Shown here one piece after another: positions 1 to 8,632 of a stretch of DNA of 64,000 nt. The position numbers and the translations under genes were made by a program. The stretch spans positions 1,550,001-1,614,000 of the forward strand of contig NZ_CP032286.1 in the NCBI RefSeq assembly GCF_002165305.2, in the 5' to 3' direction. The DNA is from Acinetobacter sp. WCHA55. Its GTDB lineage: Bacteria > Pseudomonadota > Gammaproteobacteria > Pseudomonadales > Moraxellaceae. Below the pieces are notes generated by a model. That model saw only the letters and a list, made by a program, of their open reading frames with translations. It made no database searches and had not been told where the DNA came from. Every line of letters begins with the position of its first letter. Positions within the stretch are counted from its first letter, which is position 1.

Positions 1-102
1 ATTGAGAAATTTATGCGGGCTGGACAAGTCGGATACAATGCTGGTTGGAAATACGCCTTGAAAGTGAAAGTCGAAGCTGACAATCAAAAGTGCTATGACT
101 AA
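1..102 (+). CDS. C-terminal fragment of an unidentified protein
   Basis: The window opens inside an open frame that ends with TAA at 100-102. About 33 residues are visible. They are basic and aromatic, with one Cys three residues from the end (KCYD). Nothing here is enough to name a family. The gene starts outside the window. It converges on the thiolase gene, with a shared terminator hairpin between them. Confidence 0.5.
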   Translation: MEKFMRAGQVGYNAGWKYALKVKVEADNQKCYD

Positions 103-234
103 GGGAATGAGGTAAAAATAATAATAGCGAATTGGGGTATTAAGATAAACAATAAAGGGTGATGAATTTCGCATAGTTTGTATTTGGTTGTTTTATGTTC
201 TTATCTATAGAGTAAATTGATGGTTTTGACCAGT

Positions 235-264
235 AAAAAAGCACCTCAAAAGAGATGCTTTTTT
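235..264. terminator. Bidirectional terminator between the fragment and the thiolase gene
   Basis: AAAAAAGCA at 235-243 pairs with TGCTTTTTT at 256-264, and an inner CTC/GAG pairs around an AAAA loop. Flanking A and T runs give a U-tract in both directions. It lies just past the thiolase stop codon. Confidence 0.75.
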
Positions 265-279
265 ACAGCGAAGGCGAGA

Positions 280-1797
280 TTATTTTTCAATAATTGCTGT
301 CACACCTTGACCACCTGCAGCACAGATTGAAACCAGTACGCGACCTGAACCTTTTTGGTGAATCAACTTCGCAGCAGTGGCAATGATACGACCACCAGTT
401 GCAGCAAATGGGTGACCTGCTGCAAGTGAAGAACCTTTGATGTTGAGTTTAGTGCGGTCAATTGAACCGAGTGGAGCATCTAAACCTAAACGGTCTTTAC
501 AGAATTTTGGATCTTCCCAAGCTTTCAACGTAGAAAGTACTTGCGACGCAAATGCTTCATGAATTTCGTAGTAGTCAAAGTCTTGAAGTTTAAGGCCAGC
601 ACGCTCAAGCATACGTGGAACTGCATAAGCAGGTGCCATCAATAAGCCTTCTTTTTTCTCAACGAAATCAACAGCAGCTGTTTCTTGGAAGGTTAAGTAA
701 GCTAGGACTTCGTGACCGTTTGCTTTCGCCCATTCTTCAGATGCTAAAAGTACACAAGATGCACCATCCGTAAGTGGTGTTGAGTTGCCTGCAGTCATAG
801 TACGGGCATCGCCTTTACCAAAAGCTGGTTTGAGCTTAGCAAGTTTTTCAACCGTAGAGTCAGCACGTAAGTTGTTGTCACGTTCTAAACCTAAGAATGG
901 TGTGATCAGGTCATCGAAGAAACCTTCTTCGTAAGCCGCAGCCATTTTTTGGTGTGAAGATGCAGCAAGTTCGTCTTGCGCTTCACGTGCAATACCCCAT
1001 TCAAGCGCAGTAATGGCTTGGTGATCGCCCATAGACAAACCTGTACGTGGCTCACCATTTTTAGGCGCATCCATTAAGTCTTTTAGGTTGATTTTGGTTA
1101 AAGCTTTTAAACGGTCTTTACCCGTTTTTGCAATGTTGAGTTCAAGCAATGCTTTACGTAAACCATCACCAAATGCAATTGGTGCATCAGAAGTGGTATC
1201 TACACCACCAGCAACACCTACTTCAATTTGGCCCAGTGCGATTTTGTTGGCAACTAAGAATGCTGCTTGTAAGCCAGTACCACATGCTTGCTGAATATCG
1301 TAAGCAGGTGTTTCTGGCGCAAGTGCAGTGTTTAGTACACATTCACGGGTCATGTTAAAGTCACGGCTGTGCTTAAGTACAGCACCAGCAACCACTTCAC
1401 CAAGGCGCTGACCTTGAAGGTTAAAACGTTCAACAAGACCGTTTAGCGCTGCTGTGAACATATCTGTATTTGAAGCGGTGAAATATGCGCCATTTGAGCG
1501 AGCGAAAGGAATACGGTTACCACCGATAATAGCCACGCGGCGAACAGTGTTTTGACTCATGGTTTGATCCTGTTGAACAGCAGTTTGAGTTTTTGGTTTT
1601 GAAGCATTTGTAGAAGAAGCAGGGCTTTTACTACGAGTTGACGCAGCACGAGTGCGAGTCGGCTTAGTCGTGTTATTTACTGATTGGGTTGTCGTGCCAG
1701 TACTTTTAGTTCTACGCGGTGTACTTTTTGATGTATTTGACACGGTTTCCGTAGCAGAATTTTCCACTGCTGGATTTTCTTGAGTTGTTTTGCTCAT
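280..1797 (-). CDS. Acetyl-CoA C-acyltransferase (FadI-like thiolase) with low-complexity N-terminal extension
   Basis: The product is a thiolase, which cleaves 3-ketoacyl-CoA or condenses acyl-CoAs. From residue 80 on it has the full family layout: IIGGNRIPFARSNG at the N-terminus, the nucleophilic Cys in QQACGTGLQAA, the His in GHPFAATGGR, and the second active Cys in CAAGGQG near the end. The roughly 426-residue core matches the size of FadI-type thiolases. The first 79 residues are a Ser/Thr/Lys/Arg-rich low-complexity stretch outside the family fold. Two starts are possible. ATG at 1797 includes the extension and has a weak ribosome binding site. ATG at 1560 (MSQNTVRR) gives only the core and has AGGA nine bases upstream. 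The gene is divergent from a long FabG-type reductase and a MaoC-type hydratase, which suggests a shared acyl-chain pathway. Whether it degrades or builds chains cannot be told from sequence. Confidence 0.9.
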   Translation of the reverse strand: MSKTTQENPAVENSATETVSNTSKSTPRRTKSTGTTTQSVNNTTKPTRTRAASTRSKSPASSTNASKPKTQTAVQQDQTMSQNTVRRVAIIGGNRIPFARSNGAYFTASNTDMFTAALNGLVERFNLQGQRLGEVVAGAVLKHSRDFNMTRECVLNTALAPETPAYDIQQACGTGLQAAFLVANKIALGQIEVGVAGGVDTTSDAPIAFGDGLRKALLELNIAKTGKDRLKALTKINLKDLMDAPKNGEPRTGLSMGDHQAITALEWGIAREAQDELAASSHQKMAAAYEEGFFDDLITPFLGLERDNNLRADSTVEKLAKLKPAFGKGDARTMTAGNSTPLTDGASCVLLASEEWAKANGHEVLAYLTFQETAAVDFVEKKEGLLMAPAYAVPRMLERAGLKLQDFDYYEIHEAFASQVLSTLKAWEDPKFCKDRLGLDAPLGSIDRTKLNIKGSSLAAGHPFAATGGRIIATAAKLIHQKGSGRVLVSICAAGGQGVTAIIEK

Positions 1798-2037
1798 AAG
1801 GCTTTTCCAAGCATGTTAATCTATTCTTAGGGTGTACATTAGCATATTATAAAAAGGGCTGAATTGACTAGAATGACATTGCAACAGGCTTTCAGGTCAA
1901 GACATATCCTCTATAACTCAAGTATGATTCTACTGAAACCGATGGAACTATTGAAATATAAGACTCTAGACATCACTTTGAAGTTAAAAGGATATCTTTG
2001 AATCCATCAACAATTCATTTGTATGAGAGATAAAAAC

Positions 2038-3429
2038 ATGACTGATCAATACCAAACATTTGCAAAATCTCCGATTGGTAAATTTGTCATTAAAAATTTG
2101 GGTTTACCTGCACCAACTTTTTTAGACCGTTTTGAGTCAGCAACGCCTGTGATTAAAGGTGCTGTTTTACTGGGTGCAGCAGCAAACAGTTCATTATCTG
2201 GTGCAATTGCGCAAGTGTTGGCAAATGTCCACGCCAATAGCTATGCGGGTAACAACCCGCAACTACAACAAGTTGCGGCTCAAGTGGGCTTAAACTTAAG
2301 TGCATTTAATGCAGGCGACAAAGAGTCTAAATTCAAAGTTGTTATTTTTGATGCATCTGGCATTGAGTCATCAGAGCAACTTAATGAGTTATATAACTTC
2401 TTTAACCCGATTGCACGTCAAGTGGCTGCTTCTGGTCGTGTGATTGTGGTAGGCACGACCCCTGAAACTGCGGGTAGCGTTAAAAAAGCGATTGCACAAC
2501 GCGCGCTTGAAGGCTTCGTGAAGTCAGTCGGTAAAGAATTTAAAAAGGGGATTGCAGCACATTTGATTTATGTGGATGCAGGTGCGGAAGCAAATCTTGA
2601 GTCAACTTTACGTTTTGCAGCATCTCCACGTTCTGCTTATGTCTCCGGTCAAGTGATTCGTGTTTCTAAAGCTGATGTTGTAGATGTGGACTGGGCGAAA
2701 CCACTGGCAGGAAAAACGGCTGTAGTAACAGGTGCGAGCCGTGGTATTGGTGAAGCGATTGCACATGTCTTGGCACGCGATGGCGCGCATGTGATTTGTT
2801 TAGACGTACCACAGCAGCAATCAGATCTTGACCGTGTTGCAGGTGAGATCGGCGGTTCAACACTGGCAATTGATATCACAGCAAACGATGCTGGTGAGAA
2901 AATCAAAGCTGCGGCAGCTGCTCAAGGTGGTTTAGACATTATTGTGCATAATGCAGGTATTACCCGTGACAAAACTTTGGCAAATATGAAGCCTGAGCTT
3001 TGGGACTTGGTCATTAATATTAACTTGTCAGCGATTGAGCGTGTAAATGATTATTTACTTGCGAACGACGGTTTAAATGCCAATGGTCGTATTGTTTGTG
3101 TATCATCAATTTCAGGGATTGCAGGTAACCTCGGTCAAACCAACTATGCTGTATCAAAAGCGGGTGTAATTGGTGTGGTTAAATTTACTGCTCCAACGTT
3201 GACGAATGGCATTACCATCAATGCTGTTGCACCAGGTTTCATTGAAACGCAAATGACCGCCGCGATTCCATTTGCAATCCGCGAAGCGGGTCGTCGTATG
3301 AACTCGATGAGCCAAGGTGGTTTACCGGTAGATGTTGCTGAAACGATTGCTTTATTTGCAGCGACAGCATCGACTGGTTTAAACGGCAACGTGGTGCGCG
3401 TTTGTGGTCAAAGCTTGTTGGGTGCTTAA
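2038..3429 (+). CDS. 3-oxoacyl-ACP/CoA reductase, long FabG4-like SDR
   Basis: This is a short-chain dehydrogenase of about 463 residues, twice the usual FabG size. The C-terminal half has all SDR marks: TGASRGIGEA for the nucleotide, NAG, a Ser in VSSISG, and the catalytic YAVSK. The N-terminal half (residues about 1-205) lacks these motifs and looks like a degenerate Rossmann domain, as in high-molecular-weight FabG4-type reductases. It should reduce 3-oxoacyl thioesters with NAD(P)H. I chose ATG at 2038 because GAGAGA lies eight bases upstream; an in-frame ATG at 2023 would add five residues. The partner genes are the divergent thiolase and the MaoC-type hydratase downstream. Together they give thiolase, reductase and hydratase activities. 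Confidence 0.88.
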   Translation: MTDQYQTFAKSPIGKFVIKNLGLPAPTFLDRFESATPVIKGAVLLGAAANSSLSGAIAQVLANVHANSYAGNNPQLQQVAAQVGLNLSAFNAGDKESKFKVVIFDASGIESSEQLNELYNFFNPIARQVAASGRVIVVGTTPETAGSVKKAIAQRALEGFVKSVGKEFKKGIAAHLIYVDAGAEANLESTLRFAASPRSAYVSGQVIRVSKADVVDVDWAKPLAGKTAVVTGASRGIGEAIAHVLARDGAHVICLDVPQQQSDLDRVAGEIGGSTLAIDITANDAGEKIKAAAAAQGGLDIIVHNAGITRDKTLANMKPELWDLVININLSAIERVNDYLLANDGLNANGRIVCVSSISGIAGNLGQTNYAVSKAGVIGVVKFTAPTLTNGITINAVAPGFIETQMTAAIPFAIREAGRRMNSMSQGGLPVDVAETIALFAATASTGLNGNVVRVCGQSLLGA

Positions 3430-3440
3430 TTTAAACACTT

Positions 3441-3480
3441 GAATTTATCTCTTCTTTAGAGGGGAGATAAATTCTTTATA
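3441..3480 (+). terminator. Hairpin terminator after the FabG-like gene
   Basis: GAATTTATCTC at 3441-3451 pairs with GAGATAAATTC at 3464-3474. Further inner pairs form around CTTTAGA, and a short T-rich tail follows. It lies 11 bases past the stop codon at 3429. Confidence 0.5.
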
Positions 3481-3487
3481 TTATAAA

Positions 3488-3540
3488 TGGGATGGCATTT
3501 TTCCTTCATCCCAACCTTCTCTCTGAGGGAGAAGGCACTT
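3488..3540. repeat. REP-like tandem hairpins in the intergenic region
   Basis: Two hairpins sit side by side: GGGATG with CATCCC, and CCTTCTCTC with GGGAGAAGG around a short TGA loop. GC-rich, compact palindromes next to a terminator resemble extragenic palindromic repeats. They lie in the 148-bp gap before the MaoC-type gene. A different but similar element occurs at 28207-28275. Confidence 0.45.
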
Positions 3541-3577
3541 TTAAAATATTGAAATAAAAACTTCTCAAAGGTTCAGT

Positions 3578-4432
3578 ATGAAGACTCGCCATTTTAGTCA
3601 ACTTCCAAAACCCTATATGGCTTATCCGAAAGTCATTCAAGGTTTGATCTTTAAAAAACCAAAAGGTGAAAAAGTCTTACCGCAGGTTGAGTATGTGGTG
3701 GATTCTTTTAACATCGATCAAAAGCATTTAAAAGCCTATAATGAAGTATGTGGCTTTAAGAATAATGGCTATATTCCTGCGATTTATTTAGCTGTATTAT
3801 CGCAAAGCCTACAAATGCACATGATGGGCCAAGAGCCGTTTCCATTTCCAGTGCTAGGTTTGGTGCATATTCGCAATCAAGTCAAACAAATGCGTAAAGT
3901 GGGTGTCAATGAAACCCTCACTTTGTCATGTAAATATGGTGCACTTGAGCCGCATGATAAAGGTGTTCAGTTTGATTTTATTACCACTGTGAAAGTTGGC
4001 AATGAAGTAGTCATCGAAGCCTTAACCACGTATTTAGCACGTCAAAAGACCGATGGTAAAACAGCACCAAAATTAGTTGAAGCAACGACTCCAGATTATC
4101 AGCCGAATGCAGTCTGGGAAGTCTCTGAAAACACAGGTCGTCGTTATGCAATGACTTCGGGCGACTTTAACCTGATCCACATTCATGCAGTGACAGCAAA
4201 AGCCTTTGGTTTCAAACAAGCCATTGCGCACGGCATGTGGAGTAAGGCACGAGCATTAGCTTCGATCACATTGCCTGATGCTTATGAAGCAGATGTTTTG
4301 TTCAAACTGCCGATGTATTTACCGTCAACAGTCGATTTTATGACCACGACAGAAGGTGTAAATACTGCTTTCTTAATTCGAAATAGTAAGAATCAAAAAC
4401 CGCATGTGACGGGACAGGTCAAAGCATTATAA
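3578..4432 (+). CDS. MaoC-family acyl dehydratase/hydratase
   Basis: The 284-residue protein has the MaoC hydratase motif in its C-terminal half: a SGDFNLIH segment, then H, AFGFKQ and AIAHGMW. This is the hydratase 2 signature with catalytic Asp and His. The N-terminal half looks like a second, degenerate hot-dog domain. The likely reaction is reversible hydration of trans-2-enoyl thioesters to 3-hydroxyacyl thioesters. The gene follows the FabG4-like reductase on the same strand, although the intervening hairpins could lower co-transcription. Substrate chain length and the carrier (CoA or ACP) are not visible in the sequence. Confidence 0.85.
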   Translation: MKTRHFSQLPKPYMAYPKVIQGLIFKKPKGEKVLPQVEYVVDSFNIDQKHLKAYNEVCGFKNNGYIPAIYLAVLSQSLQMHMMGQEPFPFPVLGLVHIRNQVKQMRKVGVNETLTLSCKYGALEPHDKGVQFDFITTVKVGNEVVIEALTTYLARQKTDGKTAPKLVEATTPDYQPNAVWEVSENTGRRYAMTSGDFNLIHIHAVTAKAFGFKQAIAHGMWSKARALASITLPDAYEADVLFKLPMYLPSTVDFMTTTEGVNTAFLIRNSKNQKPHVTGQVKAL

Positions 4433-4436
4433 TTTT

Positions 4437-4469
4437 AAAAAGCCCAGTTTAGATTACACTGGGCTTTTT
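4437..4469 (+). terminator. Rho-independent terminator after the MaoC-like gene
   Basis: AAAAAGCCCAGT at 4437-4448 pairs exactly with ACTGGGCTTTTTT at 4458-4470 around a nine-base loop. A T run ends it. It starts five bases after the stop codon. Confidence 0.85.
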
Positions 4470-4500
4470 TATGTCAGCTTATAAATACATGGATATGTAA

Positions 4501-5751
4501 ATGAAAAGTTTAAAACAATATTTACAAGCGAATCCGAACCATTATCAAGGCTACGTTGACCCACGTTTTCAAAGTGTTGCCTACCTTTTTAGCCGCTTAC
4601 AGGATGCTCGTTCAGCATATGGCGGTGCGGCCTGTGTTTTATATTTTCAAGGTAAAAAAGTTGTCGATATCTATACAGGTTTAGCAGCGGTAGACTCTCC
4701 TTGGCAGGCCAATACGATGTCGGTGTGTTACTCGACAGGCAAAGGCGTTCTTGCAACCCTGGTGCATATTTTAGTCAGTCAAGGTGTGCTAAGTTACGAT
4801 CAACCGATTGCGGATTATTGGCCCGAATTTGCCCAAAATGGCAAAGGTAAGATGACTCTAAGACATGTGCTAAGTCATCAAAGTGGATTATTTGATATCC
4901 GTAATAACATTGCCGATGCAACAGAGATGTTGGACTGGACGCATATGTTAGAAATATTTGAAAAAGCGCAGCCACGCTTTGCAATTGGTGAAGATGCTGC
5001 TTATCAACCTTTATCCTTCGGTTGGCTTGTCGGTGGTGCTTTGGAAAAAGCAACGGGGAAACCTTTAACTGAACTCTTCCAAACCTATTTAGTTGAGCCG
5101 CTTGAGCTTGATGGGGCTTACTTTGGTGCACCCAGTGATGAATTAAAACGTATCGCGAGGCCCATCGCTCGTCCTGTACCTGTCCAACCAAATCAAAAAA
5201 GTCCAACGCACGTGCGTAAAGTTTCATTGCTTGATAAAGCGATGCAGTGGTCAGGGCAAGATCCACAAGACTTTCAAGATGGCATGATTCCCAAAGGTAT
5301 GAAAAAGGTCAGCTTTTATCATGATGATGCGATTCAGGCGATTATTCCGGCGGCAAATGGTGTCTTTACCGCCAATAGTTTAGCCAAAGTGTATGCGATG
5401 CTATCTCAAAAAGGAGTTTGGAAAGGTCAGCAGTTGATTCGCCCAGATGTGTTTTCTGAATTGAGTCGAGTGCAATATAGCTATCGAGATCGCGTGATGC
5501 CGATACCGATGCATTGGCGCTTGGGATATCACCGTATATTAACCCTAGGCAAAACCGCAGAGCAGGGTTTTGGTCATATGGGCTTTAATGGTTCAGGAGC
5601 TTGGGGCGATAGTGAGCGAGGCTTAAGTTTTGCCTATACACATAACTTTGCTACAGGTTCTTTAACTGGGGATTATCGACTTTGGGCTTTGAGCCAAGAA
5701 AGTTTACGTTGTGCGGACGCAGTCTTAAAAGGTAAAAAAGGCTGGTTTTGA
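4501..5751 (+). CDS. Serine hydrolase of the class C beta-lactamase/EstB family
   Basis: The 416-residue protein has the SxxK nucleophile motif as S78-T-G-K81 (CYSTGKG). It also has the HVLSHQSGLFD stretch typical of EstB-type esterases and the later GHMGFNGSGAWGDSE segment that occupies the KTG-motif position. No signal peptide is evident, so a cytoplasmic esterase or peptidase-like hydrolase is more likely than a periplasmic beta-lactamase. The family includes EstB, CubicO-type and AmpC-like proteins, and substrate cannot be inferred. It stands alone between a terminator and a lipoprotein gene. Confidence 0.85.
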   Translation: MKSLKQYLQANPNHYQGYVDPRFQSVAYLFSRLQDARSAYGGAACVLYFQGKKVVDIYTGLAAVDSPWQANTMSVCYSTGKGVLATLVHILVSQGVLSYDQPIADYWPEFAQNGKGKMTLRHVLSHQSGLFDIRNNIADATEMLDWTHMLEIFEKAQPRFAIGEDAAYQPLSFGWLVGGALEKATGKPLTELFQTYLVEPLELDGAYFGAPSDELKRIARPIARPVPVQPNQKSPTHVRKVSLLDKAMQWSGQDPQDFQDGMIPKGMKKVSFYHDDAIQAIIPAANGVFTANSLAKVYAMLSQKGVWKGQQLIRPDVFSELSRVQYSYRDRVMPIPMHWRLGYHRILTLGKTAEQGFGHMGFNGSGAWGDSERGLSFAYTHNFATGSLTGDYRLWALSQESLRCADAVLKGKKGWF

Positions 5752-5822
5752 CAGGTCTGAGATTTAGTCATCGTCTAAAATATGTTATGTTCGTCGCGGT
5801 TTAGGTTTTGAAGATTTGTGAC

Positions 5823-6278
5823 ATGAAGACTCCCATTCTTATCCCGTTGGTTGCTACAGGACTATTGTTAGGTTGTTCCGAGGCGAATCAAACGCAACAT
5901 GATCAGTCTAAACTCCAAGTGGCAGAACAAAAGCAGATTATTCCTGCGTGGGTTGGGAGTTATCAGGGCACAACGCCGTGTATGGGGTGTTTGTCCCGTT
6001 GTGAAGACTGTCCGGGTATGGCAGTTGCACTTGAGCTGCATGAAAACATGACTTATACCCTAAAACGAGAAAGTTTGAGTGGCCATAACGAAGTCGAAAC
6101 TTTGACTGGAGCACTTCGCTTTAATGCTAAAGATCAGCACAAGGTAGAGTTGGTGAATGTGACAACGCGAAACTTGCTTTATGTCGATTTAGAAGATCGT
6201 GTTTTAGAAATACGTGAAGATGTGACTGGTAAAAAATACCAAATGCAGAGTGATTTTGTTTTGGTGAAACCAGCTTAA
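5823..6278 (+). CDS. NlpE-like copper-resistance lipoprotein
   Basis: The N-terminus is a lipoprotein signal with lipobox LLLGC, giving Cys18 when translation starts at ATG 5823. A TTG at 5808 is the only alternative, and it would put extra polar residues before the signal. The mature part opens with SYQGTTPCMGC and a cluster of five cysteines (CMGCLSRCEDC). It continues with the beta-rich LELHENMTYTL segment of the NlpE N-terminal domain. NlpE in enteric bacteria is an outer-membrane lipoprotein that senses surface and copper stress. This one is about 151 residues and lacks the second NlpE domain. The number of cysteines is higher than the usual CxxC. Confidence 0.75.
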   Translation: MKTPILIPLVATGLLLGCSEANQTQHDQSKLQVAEQKQIIPAWVGSYQGTTPCMGCLSRCEDCPGMAVALELHENMTYTLKRESLSGHNEVETLTGALRFNAKDQHKVELVNVTTRNLLYVDLEDRVLEIREDVTGKKYQMQSDFVLVKPA

Positions 6279-6538
6279 TTTTCTAAATAACTGTATTTTA
6301 GGAATTCATTTTAATATTTACCTCTTTTTACTTTTGCAAAGCTCCCACTTTATTTCAAATTCATAATCTAAATGTATAAATAACTTGAGATAGAGAATGG
6401 AATAAAAATGGAGCGAATGGTTTTTGGATTATTGATCTAAATCAGGTTTATAGCTTAGAAAAGCGAGAACGGGGTGAAGTAATTCATTCACTCTTTGGCA
6501 AAAAAACAGTATGCTTAGGCCTATAAAAAGGAGCATAC

Positions 6539-8632
6539 ATGTATCAAGTACTTGCACGGAAATATCGTCCTCGCAATTTTAATGAGCTTGTGGGTCAAAA
6601 CCACGTTTCTCGGGCACTAACCAGTGCTTTAGAGCGCGGACGTTTGCACCATGCTTATTTATTTACAGGAACGCGTGGGGTCGGAAAAACCACTATTGCC
6701 CGTATTTTGGCGAAGTGCTTGAACTGTGAAACAGGTGTGACTTCGACGCCGTGCGAAGTTTGCCCAACCTGTACTGCCGTGAATGAAGGCCGTTTTATTG
6801 ATTTGATTGAAATTGATGCGGCATCACGGACTAAAGTTGAAGATACTCGAGAGCTTTTAGACAATGTTCCTTATGCACCGACGCAAGGTCGTTTTAAGGT
6901 CTATTTGATCGATGAAGTGCATATGCTGTCTACGCATTCTTTTAATGCTTTACTCAAAACATTGGAAGAACCACCTGAACATGTGAAATTCCTTTTTGCA
7001 ACGACAGATCCACAAAAGCTCCCAATTACCGTGATTTCACGTTGTTTGCAATTTACTCTACGCCCGTTGGCTGTAGATGAAATTACTGAGCATCTGGGTA
7101 ATATTTTAAATAAAGAAAGCATTCTCGCCGAGCAGGATGCGATTTGGCAAATTGCAGAGTCTGCCCAAGGCTCATTACGTGATGCACTTTCTTTGACAGA
7201 TCAAGCGATTGCCTATGGTCAGGGCTCTATCCAGCACCAAGATGTCAAAGAGATGTTAGGTTTAATCGACCGTACCATTATTTATGATTTGATCCTTGCG
7301 ATACATCAAAACCAGAAACAACGGGTGAGTGAGTTGCTGATGCAATTCCGCCAGCAAGCACTGGATGTATCTTTAGTTTTGGATCAGTTGATTTCGACTT
7401 TACATGAATTGGCATTATTACAATATTTACCAGAACTAAGCCTCAAATATAGCGCTGAAATTAATAAAAAAATCATGCAATTGTCTCAGCAGATTGTTGC
7501 GCAAGACCTACAGCTTTATTACCAAATTGCATGTAAAGGACGTGCTGAATTACAGCTAGCAGTCACACAAGAGCAAGGCTTTGAAATGACGGTGCTACGC
7601 ATGTTGGCGTTCCGTCCATTACAACCGAATGAGGTACTGGTAGCTCAGGCCAATAGTGCTGTAGTTGAATCTGTACAACAAGCGCCAATACCGACTTCTG
7701 CTCCAGCAACGGCTTTGCAACAAGATGCTCAAAGCTTAGATATTGACGCGACATTTGAAGATGCTGCGATAAATGAGGATACAGAGACTGGCTTTAATTC
7801 TGAACTTGATGATGTGAATCTTTCAGAAAGCGCCAAAGAGAATAAACCATCAGTTGAAGTATCTCAGCAATCCGATCAAATCGTTTTCGATCCTTCCAGT
7901 GATGAAGTTTTATTCGATTTAGATGAAGCTGATGAATTTAATGCACAAAGCAATGATGATGAACCAAATAGTGATGATTTCTTATTTGATGAAATTGTAC
8001 CGTTAGAAGCAGAAACTCAAAATGAAGCACCTGTTGAACCTGCTGTAGCAATAGTTGAGGTTGTACATGAGGAGTCTTTTGATTTAGCAAGTGAAGTGCT
8101 TTCAGTCGCGAATGTTGAGGATACTCAAGTCGTAGAAAATGAAAGCCTACAAACTGTTACTGCCCTTGTAGAGCTTGCTCAACCTGAACAGGTCTCATCT
8201 ACACCAACCGATTTAATGCCACAAGATATTTTGCAACTACAAGCACAGCAGTTAGTCGGTGAATGGACAGTGGAGAAGTGGGAATACTGGTTCAGAAGCA
8301 GTGGGTTATCGCCTGCGGTACAAGAGTTGGCTCAGCAAGGTTTAATGGCTGGACAAATTAATGCCGAGTCTGTGTTTATGATTCCGCAGCGTTATGAGCA
8401 ACTCCTCACCCAATTACGTCATGTTTTGGAAGATGCACTCAAATCTGAATGGCCTCAGACGCGTTTTGATGTGAAATATGCAGAAGTTGAAACCATTACG
8501 CCATATACGATGCAAGCGCAACGTAAGGAAAAGGCATTCCAACGTGCACATGAATTACTACAAAACGAAGACACAGTGAAAAGTCTAGTGCAAACTTTTG
8601 ATGGTGAATTACACAATATTCAGCTTAAGTAA
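6539..8632 (+). CDS. dnaX: DNA polymerase III subunits gamma/tau
   Basis: This is the clamp-loader ATPase. It shows Walker A GTRGVGKTT at residues 44-52, zinc-binding cysteines at 63, 72, 75 and 78, Walker B LIDEVH at 123-128, the LFATTDPQKLP sensor segment, and the SRC arginine finger. Residues about 375-550 form a long acidic, repetitive linker rich in Asp and Glu. The C-terminal 145 residues (from about LMPQDILQLQ) form the tau-specific domain that contacts polymerase alpha and DnaB. AAGGAG lies six bases before ATG 6539. I found no usable A-AAA-AAG slip site, so a frameshifted gamma form is not supported. The 3' end overlaps the convergent thioesterase gene by eight bases. Confidence 0.97.
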   Translation: MYQVLARKYRPRNFNELVGQNHVSRALTSALERGRLHHAYLFTGTRGVGKTTIARILAKCLNCETGVTSTPCEVCPTCTAVNEGRFIDLIEIDAASRTKVEDTRELLDNVPYAPTQGRFKVYLIDEVHMLSTHSFNALLKTLEEPPEHVKFLFATTDPQKLPITVISRCLQFTLRPLAVDEITEHLGNILNKESILAEQDAIWQIAESAQGSLRDALSLTDQAIAYGQGSIQHQDVKEMLGLIDRTIIYDLILAIHQNQKQRVSELLMQFRQQALDVSLVLDQLISTLHELALLQYLPELSLKYSAEINKKIMQLSQQIVAQDLQLYYQIACKGRAELQLAVTQEQGFEMTVLRMLAFRPLQPNEVLVAQANSAVVESVQQAPIPTSAPATALQQDAQSLDIDATFEDAAINEDTETGFNSELDDVNLSESAKENKPSVEVSQQSDQIVFDPSSDEVLFDLDEADEFNAQSNDDEPNSDDFLFDEIVPLEAETQNEAPVEPAVAIVEVVHEESFDLASEVLSVANVEDTQVVENESLQTVTALVELAQPEQVSSTPTDLMPQDILQLQAQQLVGEWTVEKWEYWFRSSGLSPAVQELAQQGLMAGQINAESVFMIPQRYEQLLTQLRHVLEDALKSEWPQTRFDVKYAEVETITPYTMQAQRKEKAFQRAHELLQNEDTVKSLVQTFDGELHNIQLK

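Noticed and set aside
4775..5266. 163-codon frame opposite the EstB-like gene
   Set aside because: It lies wholly inside a well-supported gene, has no ribosome binding site and shows no domain pattern.
7455..7480. A-rich AAT AAA AAA ATC in dnaX as a gamma-type frameshift site
   Set aside because: In the reading frame the heptamer starts with T, so a -1 slip would pair poorly. The site also lacks a clear downstream hairpin.
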